Shown: positions 1 through 9,314 of the stretch, piece after piece
Position numbering within the stretch: the stretch's first letter is position 1
How the letters are laid out: every line of letters starts with the position of its first letter
Assembly: GCA_025360425.1 (NCBI GenBank)
Contig: JANYCD010000032.1
Span: forward strand, 1 to 34,333
Direction of reading: 5' to 3'
Length of the DNA stretch: 34,333 nucleotides
From: Sterolibacteriaceae bacterium
GTDB lineage: Bacteria > Pseudomonadota > Gammaproteobacteria > Burkholderiales > Rhodocyclaceae
Position numbers and translations under genes: made by a program
The notes under the pieces: generated by a model
Databases searched by the model: none
The model's input: only the letters and a program-made list of their open reading frames with translations
Told to the model about the DNA's origin: nothing

Positions 1-40
1 CTACCAAGTCGACCCACACCAAACTCTGACGAACCAACTC

Positions 41-2137
41 CTAAGGTTTGGCAACCTTGAACACCCATAACGTCGTCGAGCCACCAAGACTCGGAATTTC
101 CGGTGTCAGTGTCTGCAACGAGACATCCACCGGCCCGCCACCACCGGTAGTGATTGACACGTACTGCGTGCCATCCTTGCCGAACGTGATCGGAAATGCA
201 TTCGGCGTCAGGTCAAGCCGGGCCTGCCAGAGCATCTTTCCCGTTGCGCTGTCGGAAGCACGGAACCAGCGATCACGCGATCCTTCAAAGATCAGGCCGC
301 CCGATGTCGCCAGTATTGAGCTGGCTTGCGGAGCGCGGCGGCGCTGCTGCCACACGGTCTGATGCGTTTCAAGGTTGATCGCTGCAACACGGCCAAAATT
401 CCCATCGGTGTCGGGCCTTGGCAGCGGCGTGTATTGAATGTCCCAAGCCTCGCCCGGCTTCCACAGAAACTCCATGCAGGACTCGAACATCGGCAGATAC
501 AGTGTCCTGGTGGTCGGATCGTAGGCGGTCGCGGGCCAGCTGCGCGCACCGGCGGGGAACGGGCAGATCATTTTCGGCCTGCCGGCTTCCGGCTCCATTT
601 TGGGATCGGAGGTTTTCTTGCCGGTTTGCGCATCAATCGCCGTTATCAGCGTTTGCAATCCGATGTCATGCGAGAACAGATAGCGACCGGTTTTGGCGTC
701 CAGCGCGTCTCCAATCCCGAGCTTGCCGAACGTCACCACCATCCTGGTCGGTCCCTGCGCGGTCGGCAAGGTAACGATGGTGCGTTCGAATGCCCAATCC
801 AGATCCCATACTTCACGCGCGTGATGCTGGTAATACCAGACCAGCTCACCCGTTTCGGGGTTCAGCGCCAGCGTGGTATCGGTATAGAGCGCATCGGCCG
901 AGCCATCCTTGCTGGGCTTTGGCTGCATCAGCGGCGCGATGTGATAGGTCTGACCGGTGCCGAAATACACCAGATTAAGTTCTGCATCGTAGGTGCCGCC
1001 ATCCCAGACCGATCCGCCGTAACGGTTTGACAGTGGCGCACCGTTCCATGTGTCGCCACCGGGCTTGCCCGGTCGTGCCACCGTGTTGAAACGCCATACT
1101 TCCTTACCGGTCTTGCCGTCCAGCGCTACGATCATGCAGCCGCCCGGATAAGCGCCGCCGGAACAGCCGGAAACACCTTGAATCACCTTGTCGTGGATAA
1201 CGATCGGGCCGCCGGTCAAGCGCAATACGCCAGCCGACTTTTCGATCAGATGATCCCAAAGCTGCGCGCCGGTTCTGCTATCGAGCGCAACCATGTGGTT
1301 GTCCAGCGTCGGCACGTACAGGGTGGTTCCGTAAATCGCCATGCTGCGTGGCTGGGTGGTCGGCGGGCCGGCCGGAGTGACCGGCGCCGCCTCGCGCTTG
1401 AACTTCCACAGCAGCTCGCCGTCCCTGACATCCAGCGCCTGCACGGTACCGTTGCTGTTGATGAACATCACGCCATCATGGACCAGCGGCGTGATCTGGT
1501 TGGTGCCGACCGGCAGCGAAAGACTCCAGGCCAACTGGATGCGATCTGCATTGCCCGTATTGATCTGATTGAGCGGGCTATAGCCATAGCCATCATCGGT
1601 GCGGCGCCAGCTCAGCCAGTCCTCATTCGGCGGATTGCGCAGCATGGCCTCGGTCACCGGCGCCATCGCTGCAAGCAAGGCCGTGCGCTGTGCTGTGACG
1701 GTGCGATATTTTTCATCCTGGTTATTGCTGGCGTTGCCTGCCCCGCCCGCCTCTTCGCCACCTTCCTTCAGTCGCGGAGCGCTGGCGGACTTCTTCCCCG
1801 CCACTGCCAATGCCAGCCCATTACTGGCAAGAATGTAATTCGTCATGTCCGCATAGACCTTGGCATCAAGACCTCCCGGTTTGGCCGGCGGCATGTTTGC
1901 TTTGATAAAGGTGAGCATGGCTTCGCCGCCCTGCTGTTGCCATTTCTCCTTGAAGGCCTTGCCTGAAAGCGGCGGAGCAAATGCGCCGCCCAGCTTTTCC
2001 CCATGGCAAGCAGCGCAATTGGCGGCATAGGCTGATTCGCCGGCAGACGCGGCATAGGCAAAATTTGCTGCCGGAATGGCACCAACCAACCCCATCATGC
2101 ACAGCGATGCCAATGCGGCGCGACGAATTTTCAACAT
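41..2137 (-). CDS. Secreted quinohaemoprotein (PQQ-dependent) dehydrogenase with N-terminal cytochrome c domain
   Basis: This is a 698-residue periplasmic enzyme expected to oxidise an alcohol or similar substrate with PQQ and pass electrons to its own haem c. A signal peptide covers about residues 1-30 (basic start, hydrophobic core, AYA-type cleavage site). A class I cytochrome c domain follows, with CAACH at 41-45 and a likely Met ligand in NMPPAKPG near residue 82. From about residue 170 to the end lies a PQQ beta-propeller with repeated Trp-docking motifs and WDLDW near 444. The cytochrome is N-terminal; type II quinohaemoprotein alcohol dehydrogenases carry it at the C terminus. The usual GTGN calcium-binding motif reads GTGQ, and two Cys (325, 334) are separated rather than vicinal. 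The start at 2137 is chosen because GAGGAG lies 8 nt upstream and the signal peptide begins there; the open frame runs further upstream without such support. It is last in the P450 operon. The substrate is unknown. Confidence 0.88.
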   Translation of the reverse strand: MLKIRRAALASLCMMGLVGAIPAANFAYAASAGESAYAANCAACHGEKLGGAFAPPLSGKAFKEKWQQQGGEAMLTFIKANMPPAKPGGLDAKVYADMTNYILASNGLALAVAGKKSASAPRLKEGGEEAGGAGNASNNQDEKYRTVTAQRTALLAAMAPVTEAMLRNPPNEDWLSWRRTDDGYGYSPLNQINTGNADRIQLAWSLSLPVGTNQITPLVHDGVMFINSNGTVQALDVRDGELLWKFKREAAPVTPAGPPTTQPRSMAIYGTTLYVPTLDNHMVALDSRTGAQLWDHLIEKSAGVLRLTGGPIVIHDKVIQGVSGCSGGAYPGGCMIVALDGKTGKEVWRFNTVARPGKPGGDTWNGAPLSNRYGGSVWDGGTYDAELNLVYFGTGQTYHIAPLMQPKPSKDGSADALYTDTTLALNPETGELVWYYQHHAREVWDLDWAFERTIVTLPTAQGPTRMVVTFGKLGIGDALDAKTGRYLFSHDIGLQTLITAIDAQTGKKTSDPKMEPEAGRPKMICPFPAGARSWPATAYDPTTRTLYLPMFESCMEFLWKPGEAWDIQYTPLPRPDTDGNFGRVAAINLETHQTVWQQRRRAPQASSILATSGGLIFEGSRDRWFRASDSATGKMLWQARLDLTPNAFPITFGKDGTQYVSITTGGGGPVDVSLQTLTPEIPSLGGSTTLWVFKVAKP

Positions 2138-2228
2138 GCTTTTTCTCCTCGAATAATCGTTTTTATTGACGCGGTCGGTCTGCCTGAACAACAGCCGGGC
2201 CGTCGGAAAAATCTGCCGCCGATGTGTT

Positions 2229-3341
2229 TCAGATCGGCGGATGCTGCTGAACCTCCGGATAGAGCGAATAACCTTTGCCAACACCGTACTCCATGATTCC
2301 GTAACCCACTTCCTCGCCATCGCGCACTTCGATCACATGGTCGCAGAGGGTACGCACAAGCTTGCGAATGGCGGGGTCTTCCAGGTTCCAGCAGTCATGT
2401 TCGATGTGCAGTTTACCCTTGTCATCCCCATGGAACCAGCCGTTAAGCCCGCCATACAGACCACCTTTGAGAAAGTAACGCGCCGGCAGCGTACGAATCT
2501 TCAAGGTCTTGATGGCCCCGTCCTCAAGGCGGATGTCGAACTCACCTTCCTGCACCGTTTGTCCAAGCGAATCCGCGGCCCAGACGATGCGATGGCTGAC
2601 GCCAACCAGACGGCGTCCCGGATCGGCCTTGCTGCCCAGCGGAAAGACTTCTTCACCGGAAAGGTAAATCGGATCGCCCGGCGCGCGCTCCTTGAAAAAT
2701 ACATGCAGCCCGCGTTTTGGAAACTGGATCGTGGTCCACGCGTAGAAAAATGGCGGATAGAACGTGACCGGCGGATGCGACTCATCGGTGCGCATCTCGG
2801 CGCGCACGCCCCAGGAATGATCGCGCTGGCCAAGCCATTGCGCCGGTGTAATTTCGTAACGCTTGCCGCCCGCTTCGAGCCAGCCGCTATAGCCGCCGAG
2901 TTGCTGCGCGCGGGCCATGTCTTCGGTCACCCGCCCATTGCGACGGCGGAAGTGTGGCTCTTCCTCATGCGCGTTCATGGTGGCAATAAATTCAAGATCG
3001 AAACTCACGCCCGAATCGTTCGGCGCCAGTTGCAGCCGATGACGGCGCAAGCCTTCCAGCACCTGAATCTTCAGCGGCCCCACCGTTGTCTCCAGCGGAT
3101 TCGGCCGCAGCCGGCGTGAGACGCGAAAGTTGTATTGCGTAGTGCCGATCGTGACACCGGCGAAGGCATCCATGACATTGCGGTTGGGGTGATAGCCAAG
3201 ACCGATGTCGAAGATCACCTCACCCGACGCGGGATGCCCGGTGTACCAAAGCCGCTCCATCCATGTCGGATCACTGGTGCCGACATGATCGAAGGTGGTC
3301 GGCAATTGGTGGCCGAGCAAATCATCCTGGGGTGTGAGCAT
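2229..3341 (-). CDS. Conserved protein of unknown function, beta-rich (DUF7064/DUF7065-like)
   Basis: This is a 370-residue protein with no signal peptide or membrane segment. The sequence is rich in Trp, Tyr, Gly and charged residues, with many short strand-like stretches, and suggests a two-lobed beta fold. I think it resembles the DUF7064/DUF7065 proteins (AttH/CrtC-like lipocalin type) that often sit beside APH-fold kinases, but this is memory of the family and not an alignment. Conserved-looking parts include the WMERLWYTGHP region near residue 30, QRDHSWGVR near 200 and the WNGWFHGDD-like region near 320. The start at 3341 is supported by AGGAAG 6 nt upstream; that ribosome-binding site overlaps the stop of the preceding gene, so the two are probably translated together. 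Its position between a kinase and a quinohaemoprotein suggests a role in handling a hydrophobic substrate. Confidence 0.8.
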   Translation of the reverse strand: MLTPQDDLLGHQLPTTFDHVGTSDPTWMERLWYTGHPASGEVIFDIGLGYHPNRNVMDAFAGVTIGTTQYNFRVSRRLRPNPLETTVGPLKIQVLEGLRRHRLQLAPNDSGVSFDLEFIATMNAHEEEPHFRRRNGRVTEDMARAQQLGGYSGWLEAGGKRYEITPAQWLGQRDHSWGVRAEMRTDESHPPVTFYPPFFYAWTTIQFPKRGLHVFFKERAPGDPIYLSGEEVFPLGSKADPGRRLVGVSHRIVWAADSLGQTVQEGEFDIRLEDGAIKTLKIRTLPARYFLKGGLYGGLNGWFHGDDKGKLHIEHDCWNLEDPAIRKLVRTLCDHVIEVRDGEEVGYGIMEYGVGKGYSLYPEVQQHPPI

Positions 3342-3349
3342 GGTTCTTC

Positions 3350-3820
3350 CTATTCTGCGCCGCCAGAAATTTCGGCAAACATAGGCTTGGCCGAAGTCGA
3401 CAGCTCCCATTTGAGTTGGCGATTCATGTAACGAAACAAGGCTGCATCCAGAGCGGCAGCGGTGTCCACCGACAATTGCGCGCGCTGCTGTTCGAGCCAG
3501 TCCATCAAGGCGCAAACACGCTGGTCACCTTCGTCACGCAGTGCTTCCAGCACGCGCGGGTCGCTCGAATCAGGTGCAGTCTCGGGGATGAATTTGGTGT
3601 CGACGCCGAGGCTACCGAGCGACACCGCCAGTTCAACGAGGGCCGCAAGTTGCTCTCCCAAAAATGCGGGGGACCAATCGGCACGCAAGCGAATATTGTT
3701 GAGCATGTAGATCACGCCGAACGCCTGGCCGCGGGCGAACTCGCCATCGAGATGCGGAATGATTTCGCTGCGCAGCGTGGCCACCATGCCGTCGATCAAT
3801 CGCGGAAGGGAATTATTCAT
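3350..3820 (-). CDS. Small helical protein of unknown function coupled to the APH-fold kinase (DUF6285-like)
   Basis: This is a 156-residue, mostly alpha-helical, soluble protein with no recognisable catalytic motif. The N-terminal part (a helix with an EIIPHLDGEFARGQA-type sequence, about residues 19-33) recalls the short DUF6285 proteins found next to acyl-CoA dehydrogenase-associated kinases; I hold this only loosely. Its ATG overlaps the stop codon of the kinase gene in an ATGA arrangement, so it is very likely translationally coupled to the kinase and may act as its partner. Only 8 nt separate its TAG stop from the next gene. No function is assigned. Confidence 0.75.
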   Translation of the reverse strand: MNNSLPRLIDGMVATLRSEIIPHLDGEFARGQAFGVIYMLNNIRLRADWSPAFLGEQLAALVELAVSLGSLGVDTKFIPETAPDSSDPRVLEALRDEGDQRVCALMDWLEQQRAQLSVDTAAALDAALFRYMNRQLKWELSTSAKPMFAEISGGAE

Positions 3821-4845
3821 TGCAGCAGCTTCTCGATCTGGCGCAATACCGGCGCCAATTGGGTTCCCATGGCCGGCATACGCATGTCGTTGAAACGCCC
3901 CTCCTCGAAGCAGCGTATCGCCGCGATATGCGTCAGGGCCAGCTTGACCAGCGAAAACACCAGGTAGAAATGAACCGATGCCGGGTTCACCTTGATGCCG
4001 CTCTCACGTTCGTATTGAGCGATGAATTCATCGCGCGGGATGAGACGGCAAATCAGCCCTGAGCCCATGGCAAACTGCGGCAAAAAAGCCCAACCGATGT
4101 CCTCGTGTGGATCGCCGACATGCACCAGCTCCCAATCGAGGATGGCGGTGATACGGCCATCCTGTTCGAGAAAGTTGCCGAGGCGATAGTCCCCGTGCAC
4201 CAGACTCACGCGCGGCGCCACCGGCTGATTGCGCCTCAACCAGCGCAACGCCCAGTGCAGCATGGGATGAGATTTAAGCGCCCAACGTGCGCCAGCTTCC
4301 TGCCAGAAATCGATCTGTTTCAGCGCCGCGTTTTCCACCGTCGTGTCGTTTTGTGCGATGCCACTATTACGCGCATCGCAGGCATGCAGTGCGGCGATGG
4401 CCGAAACAAACTGTGCGCCGATACTCTGGCGATAGCCGGCTTCGAAACTGCCCGACCAAGGCACCGGCGCCACACCCGGCATCTTTTCGCTGATGAAAAA
4501 TGGCGCACCGAGAATGGCAACATCATCGCTCCACCAGAATACGCGCGGCACCGGCACCCGGCTGGTTTCAAGGGCCTTCAGCGCGGCGTACTGCGGGTGG
4601 GCGCTGTAGGGCGCGAACAGTCCGTAGGGTGGGCCAAGCCTCAGGATCAAGCCACGTTCATCGCTGCTGCCTTCTTCACGCGCAGTAAAACCATAGGTAA
4701 TCCAGGAAAAGCCCACCGCATAGCGCGTGAATGGGCCCACCGTCCATGACCGTCCGCTTTGGGCTTGCAAATAACTTGAGAGTCGATCACGCAGCAGCGC
4801 CTCATCATCAAGTGGATTGGGTGGCTTCTGTTCGAGAGGCGTCAT
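3817..4845 (-). CDS. APH-fold phosphotransferase (ACAD10/11-type kinase)
   Basis: This is a 342-residue cytoplasmic kinase of the aminoglycoside phosphotransferase/choline kinase fold. The Brenner-type catalytic loop is HGDYRLGN (His217, Asp219, Asn224), and the metal-binding motif is LDWE (Asp237). The N-terminal lobe has the expected strand-rich ATP-binding layout, with FFISEKMPG as hinge near 116-124. Relatives encoded beside acyl-CoA dehydrogenases phosphorylate hydroxyl groups, such as hydroxy-acyl-CoAs in the human ACAD10/11 proteins, so it need not be a drug-resistance enzyme. It lies 48 nt downstream of the ferredoxin gene and overlaps the following small gene by 4 nt. The sequence before the start has only a weak ribosome-binding site. 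In this operon it may phosphorylate a hydroxylated product of the P450; that is inference. Confidence 0.88.
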   Translation of the reverse strand: MTPLEQKPPNPLDDEALLRDRLSSYLQAQSGRSWTVGPFTRYAVGFSWITYGFTAREEGSSDERGLILRLGPPYGLFAPYSAHPQYAALKALETSRVPVPRVFWWSDDVAILGAPFFISEKMPGVAPVPWSGSFEAGYRQSIGAQFVSAIAALHACDARNSGIAQNDTTVENAALKQIDFWQEAGARWALKSHPMLHWALRWLRRNQPVAPRVSLVHGDYRLGNFLEQDGRITAILDWELVHVGDPHEDIGWAFLPQFAMGSGLICRLIPRDEFIAQYERESGIKVNPASVHFYLVFSLVKLALTHIAAIRCFEEGRFNDMRMPAMGTQLAPVLRQIEKLLQ

Positions 4846-4893
4846 GACCGAATTTTAGCCGACGCAGACCCGACTAAACTGGATGGACCAGCG

Positions 4894-5217
4894 TCAATGC
4901 TGGGCTTCGGGCATTCGCAAGACCAATCCGTCCAGCTCTTCGCTGATCTTGATCTGGCATGAAAGTCGACTGGTTTCCTGAACGTTGTCGGTAAGGGCAA
5001 GCATTTCCTGTTCGATGCCGGGCGCGGCCGGACCTGTCTTTCCGATCCAGTCCGGATCCACATAGACATGGCAGGTACCACACGCGGCAAGACCGCCACA
5101 GTCACCATCAATGCCTTCCACCAGATTGTCCAGGGCAACTTCCATCGCTGACTGTCCGGTAGCAGCATCGACGACGCGTTCGGTACCATCGGAAGTGATA
5201 AATATGATTTTTGGCAT
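4894..5217 (-). CDS. [2Fe-2S] ferredoxin, putidaredoxin/adrenodoxin type
   Basis: This is a 107-residue soluble electron carrier. The four cluster ligands are plain: Cys40, Cys46 and Cys49 in a C-x5-C-x2-C pattern, and Cys87 in RLSCQI. The length and pattern match the vertebrate-type ferredoxins that feed bacterial class I P450s. It lies 62 nt downstream of the P450 gene on the same strand, so it is probably the direct redox partner. No ferredoxin reductase is encoded in this window; one would have to come from elsewhere. The start at 5217 has a GAGAG ribosome-binding site 9 nt upstream and gives the standard MPKI-type N terminus of the family. Confidence 0.95.
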   Translation of the reverse strand: MPKIIFITSDGTERVVDAATGQSAMEVALDNLVEGIDGDCGGLAACGTCHVYVDPDWIGKTGPAAPGIEQEMLALTDNVQETSRLSCQIKISEELDGLVLRMPEAQH

Positions 5218-5279
5218 GGGTCAGTTCTCTCTATCTCAATATTTGATGGTTACTTTCACCTTGCGGATGCGCGACGATT

Positions 5280-6536
5280 TCAGGCGTGCAGCCGGACCGG
5301 CAGATCGATGAAGCCATGAATCAGATTGGAAGGAACACGCACCGGCTCCCCCACAACCTCGACCTGTGAATAGCGTGCCAGAATTTCCTCGACCAGCACC
5401 TTGAGTTGAAGTTCGGCGACACGATTGCCCAGGCAGCGGTGGATGCCGAAGCCGAACGACAGATGGTGCCGCGGGCGTGGGCGATCGACGATGAACTCCA
5501 TCGGTCGGTCGATGACCTCCTCATCGCGATTGCCCGAGAGGTACCACATCGCCACCTTGTCGCCCTTGCGAATCTTCTGACCCTGGAACTCAATGTCTTC
5601 GATGGCTGTGCGGCGCATGTGCGAAATCGGCGTCTGCCAGCGCACAATTTCGGGAACGATGCTGGAAATCAGGGCGCGGTTGGCCTTGGCCTTGGCGAAT
5701 CCTTCCGGGAACAATGAAGCGGCATAAGCCCCGCCCGACATCGAACTGCGCGTAGTGTCGTTGCCGCCGACGATCAGCAGCACCAGCATGCCGAGAAAGT
5801 CGGTTGGGGTCAGATTCTGCATCGATGGCGCATGCGCCAGCATCGATACGAGGTCGGGCTGCGGCGGCAATTTCTTGCGCTCGGCGTAGAGCTCCTGAAA
5901 ATAGGCCAGGCATTCCATCAGCTCCTGCTCACGCTGCTCCCAAGTGTCGACGAGACCGTAGCCGGGCCGGGTGGTGACGACATCTGACCAGCGCGTCAAC
6001 TTGCTCCGATCCTCGAAAGGAAAATCGAGCAGGGTTGCCAGCATCATGGTCGTCAGCTCGATGGAGACGCGGTCGACCCAGTTGAAGGTCTCGCCGATCG
6101 GCAGCGAATCCAGCACATTCTTCGTCCGTTCGCGAATTTTTGCCTCGAAACGCAGCAGATTCTGCGGCGCCACGATCGGGGCCACCGCCAGGCGATGCAC
6201 GTCATGCGTGGGCGGATCCATGCCGAGGAAGTTGGGCAGGGAGATGCCACCCTCGACGGCATTCAGCGTCGTATCATCAAGGACGAAGCTGCCATTGGTG
6301 TGATCGGATGAGAACACTTTGTGGTTCATGTCCACGGCCACGATGTCGTTGAATTTGGTGATCGACCAATAAGGACCGTAGGCGCTTTCGGCGCAGTAAT
6401 GCACCGGCGCCTCCTTGCGCAGGCGCGCGAAGTAAGGGTGCAGCGCTTCAATCGCGAAGAGTTCGGGGTTGCTCACATCAATCTTGTCGAGCGGAATCGT
6501 CCGCGCGATTTCGGCGTGTTCTGCCTGGGTTTTCAT
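5280..6536 (-). CDS. Cytochrome P450, CYP153-like terminal alkane/terpene hydroxylase
   Basis: This is a 418-residue soluble bacterial P450. Key motifs are the I-helix oxygen-activation motif GGNDTTR (257-263), the K-helix E-x2-R (EIVR, 296-299) and the haem loop [10 protein letters not shown] with the thiolate Cys368. The segments [10 protein letters not shown] (106-115), [11 protein letters not shown] and [12 protein letters not shown] closely follow what I remember of CYP153A enzymes, which hydroxylate the terminal carbon of alkanes, fatty acids and some terpenes. Family assignment by eye is good; the subfamily and substrate are open. The ATG at 6536 is preferred to the one at 6542 because AAGGAGA is then 6-7 nt upstream. 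The open frame runs on into mutS antisense, which is not coding. It is the first gene of the operon, with a hairpin in its leader (6552-6568). Confidence 0.93.
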   Translation of the reverse strand: MKTQAEHAEIARTIPLDKIDVSNPELFAIEALHPYFARLRKEAPVHYCAESAYGPYWSITKFNDIVAVDMNHKVFSSDHTNGSFVLDDTTLNAVEGGISLPNFLGMDPPTHDVHRLAVAPIVAPQNLLRFEAKIRERTKNVLDSLPIGETFNWVDRVSIELTTMMLATLLDFPFEDRSKLTRWSDVVTTRPGYGLVDTWEQREQELMECLAYFQELYAERKKLPPQPDLVSMLAHAPSMQNLTPTDFLGMLVLLIVGGNDTTRSSMSGGAYAASLFPEGFAKAKANRALISSIVPEIVRWQTPISHMRRTAIEDIEFQGQKIRKGDKVAMWYLSGNRDEEVIDRPMEFIVDRPRPRHHLSFGFGIHRCLGNRVAELQLKVLVEEILARYSQVEVVGEPVRVPSNLIHGFIDLPVRLHA

Positions 6537-6551
6537 GTGCATTCTCCTTGC

Positions 6552-6578
6552 CGGTAGCGGAGCTACCGTTTTATTTTT
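6552..6578. promoter_or_regulatory. Hairpin in the leader of the P450 operon, next to its ribosome-binding site
   Basis: A perfect 7-bp stem, CGGTAGC (6552-6558) and GCTACCG (6562-6568), has a 3-nt loop and is followed on the plus strand by a T-rich tract (6569-6578). No plus-strand gene ends here, so a terminator for that strand has no obvious client. On the minus strand the stem lies directly upstream of the AAGGAGA ribosome-binding site of the P450 gene, where it could be a repressor site or an RNA structure controlling translation. Confidence 0.4.
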
Positions 6579-6698
6579 CAACGAATGTGGATACCGCCCG
6601 AATACACTAACCCAAAATGCAGCTTTTCGGAGAGTGGTTTTATTCGAACCATTTAATCGATGCGCCACAGCATTTTTGACCAACCCGGCAAGCGATCC

Positions 6699-6731
6699 TT
6701 GGCAGCGCTGCCCTGCCCCTATAATCGCGCC
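6699..6731 (+). promoter_or_regulatory. Promoter of mutS with -10 box 6 nt before the start codon
   Basis: A perfect TATAAT at 6720-6725 lies 6 nt before the ATG of mutS, with TTGGCA at 6699-6704 as a possible -35 (15-bp spacer, slightly short). Transcription from this box would begin at or within a base or two of the A of the start codon. There is no Shine-Dalgarno sequence before the ATG, which fits a leaderless mRNA. Confidence 0.55.
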
Positions 6732-9314
6732 ATGAAATTTGCCCCCGCCGGCCCCGACGCCCTCGCCGGCCACACCCCGATGATGGTCCAGTATATGCGG
6801 CTCAAGGCGCAGCATGCCGACACGCTGCTGTTCTACCGCATGGGCGACTTCTACGAGCTGTTCCACGAGGATGCGGAAAAGGCGGCACGGCTGCTCGACA
6901 TCACCTTGACCTCGCGTGGGCAGTCGGCCGGCGTACCAATCCGGATGGCGGGCGTGCCCTATCACGCGGTGGAGCAATATCTGGCCAAGCTGGTAAAGCT
7001 GGGCGAATCCGTCGCGATCTGCGAACAGATCGGCGATCCCGCCACCAGTAAAGGGCCGGTGGAGCGCGCCGTGGTGCGCATCGTCACGCCGGGCACGCTG
7101 ACCGATGCCGCCCTGCTCGATGACCGCAACGACAGCCTGCTGCTGGCCGTCACGTTTGAACGGCAGCGCGCCGGCCTGGCCTGGCTCAATCTCGCCAATG
7201 GCGATCTGCGTCTGCTGGAAACTTCGGTCGATGCGCTGCCCACGCATTTCGAGCGTCTGCGCCCGGCGGAATTGCTGATCCCTGACGGGTTGGCTGATGC
7301 GTTCCCCGATGCCAAGGCCACTGCGGTGCGTCGCTTGCCCGACTGGCATTTCGATATCGACTCGGCGACGCGTGCGTTGACGCAGCACTTTGGTACCCGC
7401 GACCTCGCCGGTTTTGGCGCCGAAGCAGTGAGCCTTGGTCTGGGGGCGGCGGGTGCGCTGTTTCAATACGCGCGCGCCACACAAATGCAGGCGCTGGCGC
7501 ACATTCGCGGTCTCAGCGTCGAACATGAAGACGCGTACCTGAAAATGGACGCGGCGACGCGGCGCAATCTCGAAATCAGCGAGACACTGCGCGGCGAAGC
7601 GGCCCCCACCCTGCTCTCGATGCTCGATACTTGTGTCACCACCATGGGCGCGCGCTGGCTGCGACATTGCCTGCACCATCCATTGGCTGATCGCAGCGTT
7701 GCCGCAGGGCGCCATGTAGCGGTTGCTGAATTGCTGGGCGATGCAGGCAATGGGCCGTACCAAAGGATACGCAAGGAATTGCGCGGCGTGGCCGACATCG
7801 AACGCATTACCGCGCGTGTCGCGCTGAAGAGCGCGCGGCCGCGTGATCTCTCCACTCTGCGCGACAGCCTCGGCAAACTGGCCTCGCTGCGCAGCACGCT
7901 CGGCGCATCGCACGCCGCACTGCTGGGCGCGCTGCTTGGCGACTTGGCGACACCGGAAGACTGCCTGGCGTTGCTGACGCGCGCCATCGAATCAGAACCG
8001 GGCGTCCTGCTGCGTGATGGCGGCGTGATGGCCAGCGGTTATTCGTCCGATCTTGACGAACTGCGCGCGATCCAGGCCAACTGCGGCCAGTTCCTGCTCG
8101 ATCTTGAAGTACGCGAGAAGACACGCAGCGGCATCACCAATCTCAAGGTCGAATTCAACAAGGTGCACGGCTTCTATATCGAAGTCACGCATGCCAACAC
8201 TGCGAAGATTCCGGACGACTATCGCCGCCGCCAGACACTGAAGAACGCCGAGCGTTACATCACGCCGGAACTCAAGGCATTCGAAGACAAGGCCCTTTCC
8301 GCCAACGACCGCGCCCTGGCGCTGGAAAAACAGCTCTACCAGGCCCTGCTGGAAACGCTGGCGGACTGGATCACCGAGTTGCAGCGCATCGCCCGCGCCC
8401 TGGCCCAGCTCGACGGCCTTTGCGCATTCGCCGATGCCGCCGTGCGCCTTGATTATCGCGCGCCCGAGTTCCGCAACGAGGCCGGCATCGACATCGAGGC
8501 CGGCCGGCATCCGGTGGTCGAAGGACAAGTCGACAATTTCATTGCCAATGATGTTCGACTCGGCGCAACGCGCCGCATGCTACTGATCACCGGCCCCAAC
8601 ATGGGTGGCAAATCGACCTACATGCGCCAAACCGCATTGATCGTATTGCTCGCGCATTGCGGCAGTTTCGTGCCGGCCCTGCGCTGCAGTCTGGGACCGA
8701 TTGATGCGATTTTCACCCGCATCGGCGCGTCCGACGATCTGGCTTCGGGTCGCTCGACTTTCATGGTGGAAATGACCGAAGCCGCCGCGATCCTGCATGG
8801 CGCGAGCGAACGCAGTCTGGTTTTGATGGATGAAATCGGGCGCGGCACCTCGACCTTCGACGGCCTCGCGCTGGCCTTCGCCATCGCCCGTCACCTGATC
8901 GAAAAAAATCGTGCGCTATCGCTGTTCTCTACCCACTATTTCGAGCTGACACGACTCGCCCAGGACTATCCGGAATGCGCCAACGTGCATCTCGATGCGG
9001 TGGAACATGGCCACAGCATCGTCTTCATGCATGCAGTCGAAGAAGGTCCGGCTTCGCAGAGCTACGGCATCCAGGTAGCAGCGCTGGCCGGTATTCCCGG
9101 CACGGTGGTGCGCGATGCCAAGCGCCGACTCGCCCAATTGGAAAATGCCCAGGTGGCAAAGAGCGGCCAGCCCGACATGTTTGTCACCGCAGTCGATGAA
9201 CAAACGCCGGTAACGCATGTTGCTGTTGCTGCGCTTGAAGCGCTCGACCCGGATGCACTGTCGCCGCGTGAAGCGCTGGAAAAACTCTACGCACTGAAAC
9301 GCATGACGCGATGA
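6732..9314 (+). CDS. mutS: DNA mismatch repair protein MutS
   Basis: This 860-residue protein recognises mismatches and small loops and starts methyl-directed repair with MutL. The N-terminal mismatch-binding domain carries the Phe-x-Glu motif (Phe40-Tyr-Glu42). The connector, core and clamp domains follow, then the ABC-type ATPase with Walker [10 protein letters not shown] near residue 620, the [14 protein letters not shown] Walker B/signature region and the STHYFELT switch. The C-terminal tail includes the tetramerisation-type segment. Length is normal for the family. The start at 6732 is where homologues begin; an in-frame ATG at 6660 would add 24 residues unlike any MutS. No ribosome-binding site is visible at 6732. 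The stop overlaps the ATG of the downstream phosphoesterase by 4 nt. Confidence 0.98.
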   Translation: MKFAPAGPDALAGHTPMMVQYMRLKAQHADTLLFYRMGDFYELFHEDAEKAARLLDITLTSRGQSAGVPIRMAGVPYHAVEQYLAKLVKLGESVAICEQIGDPATSKGPVERAVVRIVTPGTLTDAALLDDRNDSLLLAVTFERQRAGLAWLNLANGDLRLLETSVDALPTHFERLRPAELLIPDGLADAFPDAKATAVRRLPDWHFDIDSATRALTQHFGTRDLAGFGAEAVSLGLGAAGALFQYARATQMQALAHIRGLSVEHEDAYLKMDAATRRNLEISETLRGEAAPTLLSMLDTCVTTMGARWLRHCLHHPLADRSVAAGRHVAVAELLGDAGNGPYQRIRKELRGVADIERITARVALKSARPRDLSTLRDSLGKLASLRSTLGASHAALLGALLGDLATPEDCLALLTRAIESEPGVLLRDGGVMASGYSSDLDELRAIQANCGQFLLDLEVREKTRSGITNLKVEFNKVHGFYIEVTHANTAKIPDDYRRRQTLKNAERYITPELKAFEDKALSANDRALALEKQLYQALLETLADWITELQRIARALAQLDGLCAFADAAVRLDYRAPEFRNEAGIDIEAGRHPVVEGQVDNFIANDVRLGATRRMLLITGPNMGGKSTYMRQTALIVLLAHCGSFVPALRCSLGPIDAIFTRIGASDDLASGRSTFMVEMTEAAAILHGASERSLVLMDEIGRGTSTFDGLALAFAIARHLIEKNRALSLFSTHYFELTRLAQDYPECANVHLDAVEHGHSIVFMHAVEEGPASQSYGIQVAALAGIPGTVVRDAKRRLAQLENAQVAKSGQPDMFVTAVDEQTPVTHVAVAALEALDPDALSPREALEKLYALKRMTR

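Noticed and set aside
2138-2320. N-terminal extension of the quinohaemoprotein gene
   Set aside because: The 61 extra residues would precede a perfect signal peptide; the GAGGAG ribosome-binding site supports the start at 2137.
3817-4845. Aminoglycoside resistance kinase
   Set aside because: The motifs are of the wider APH fold and the gene sits in a P450 catabolic operon; nothing points to a drug target.
6543-7913. Long open frame continuing upstream of the P450 gene on the minus strand
   Set aside because: It is antisense to the conserved N-terminal half of mutS, has no P450-like sequence, and the P450 N terminus and ribosome-binding site are at 6536.
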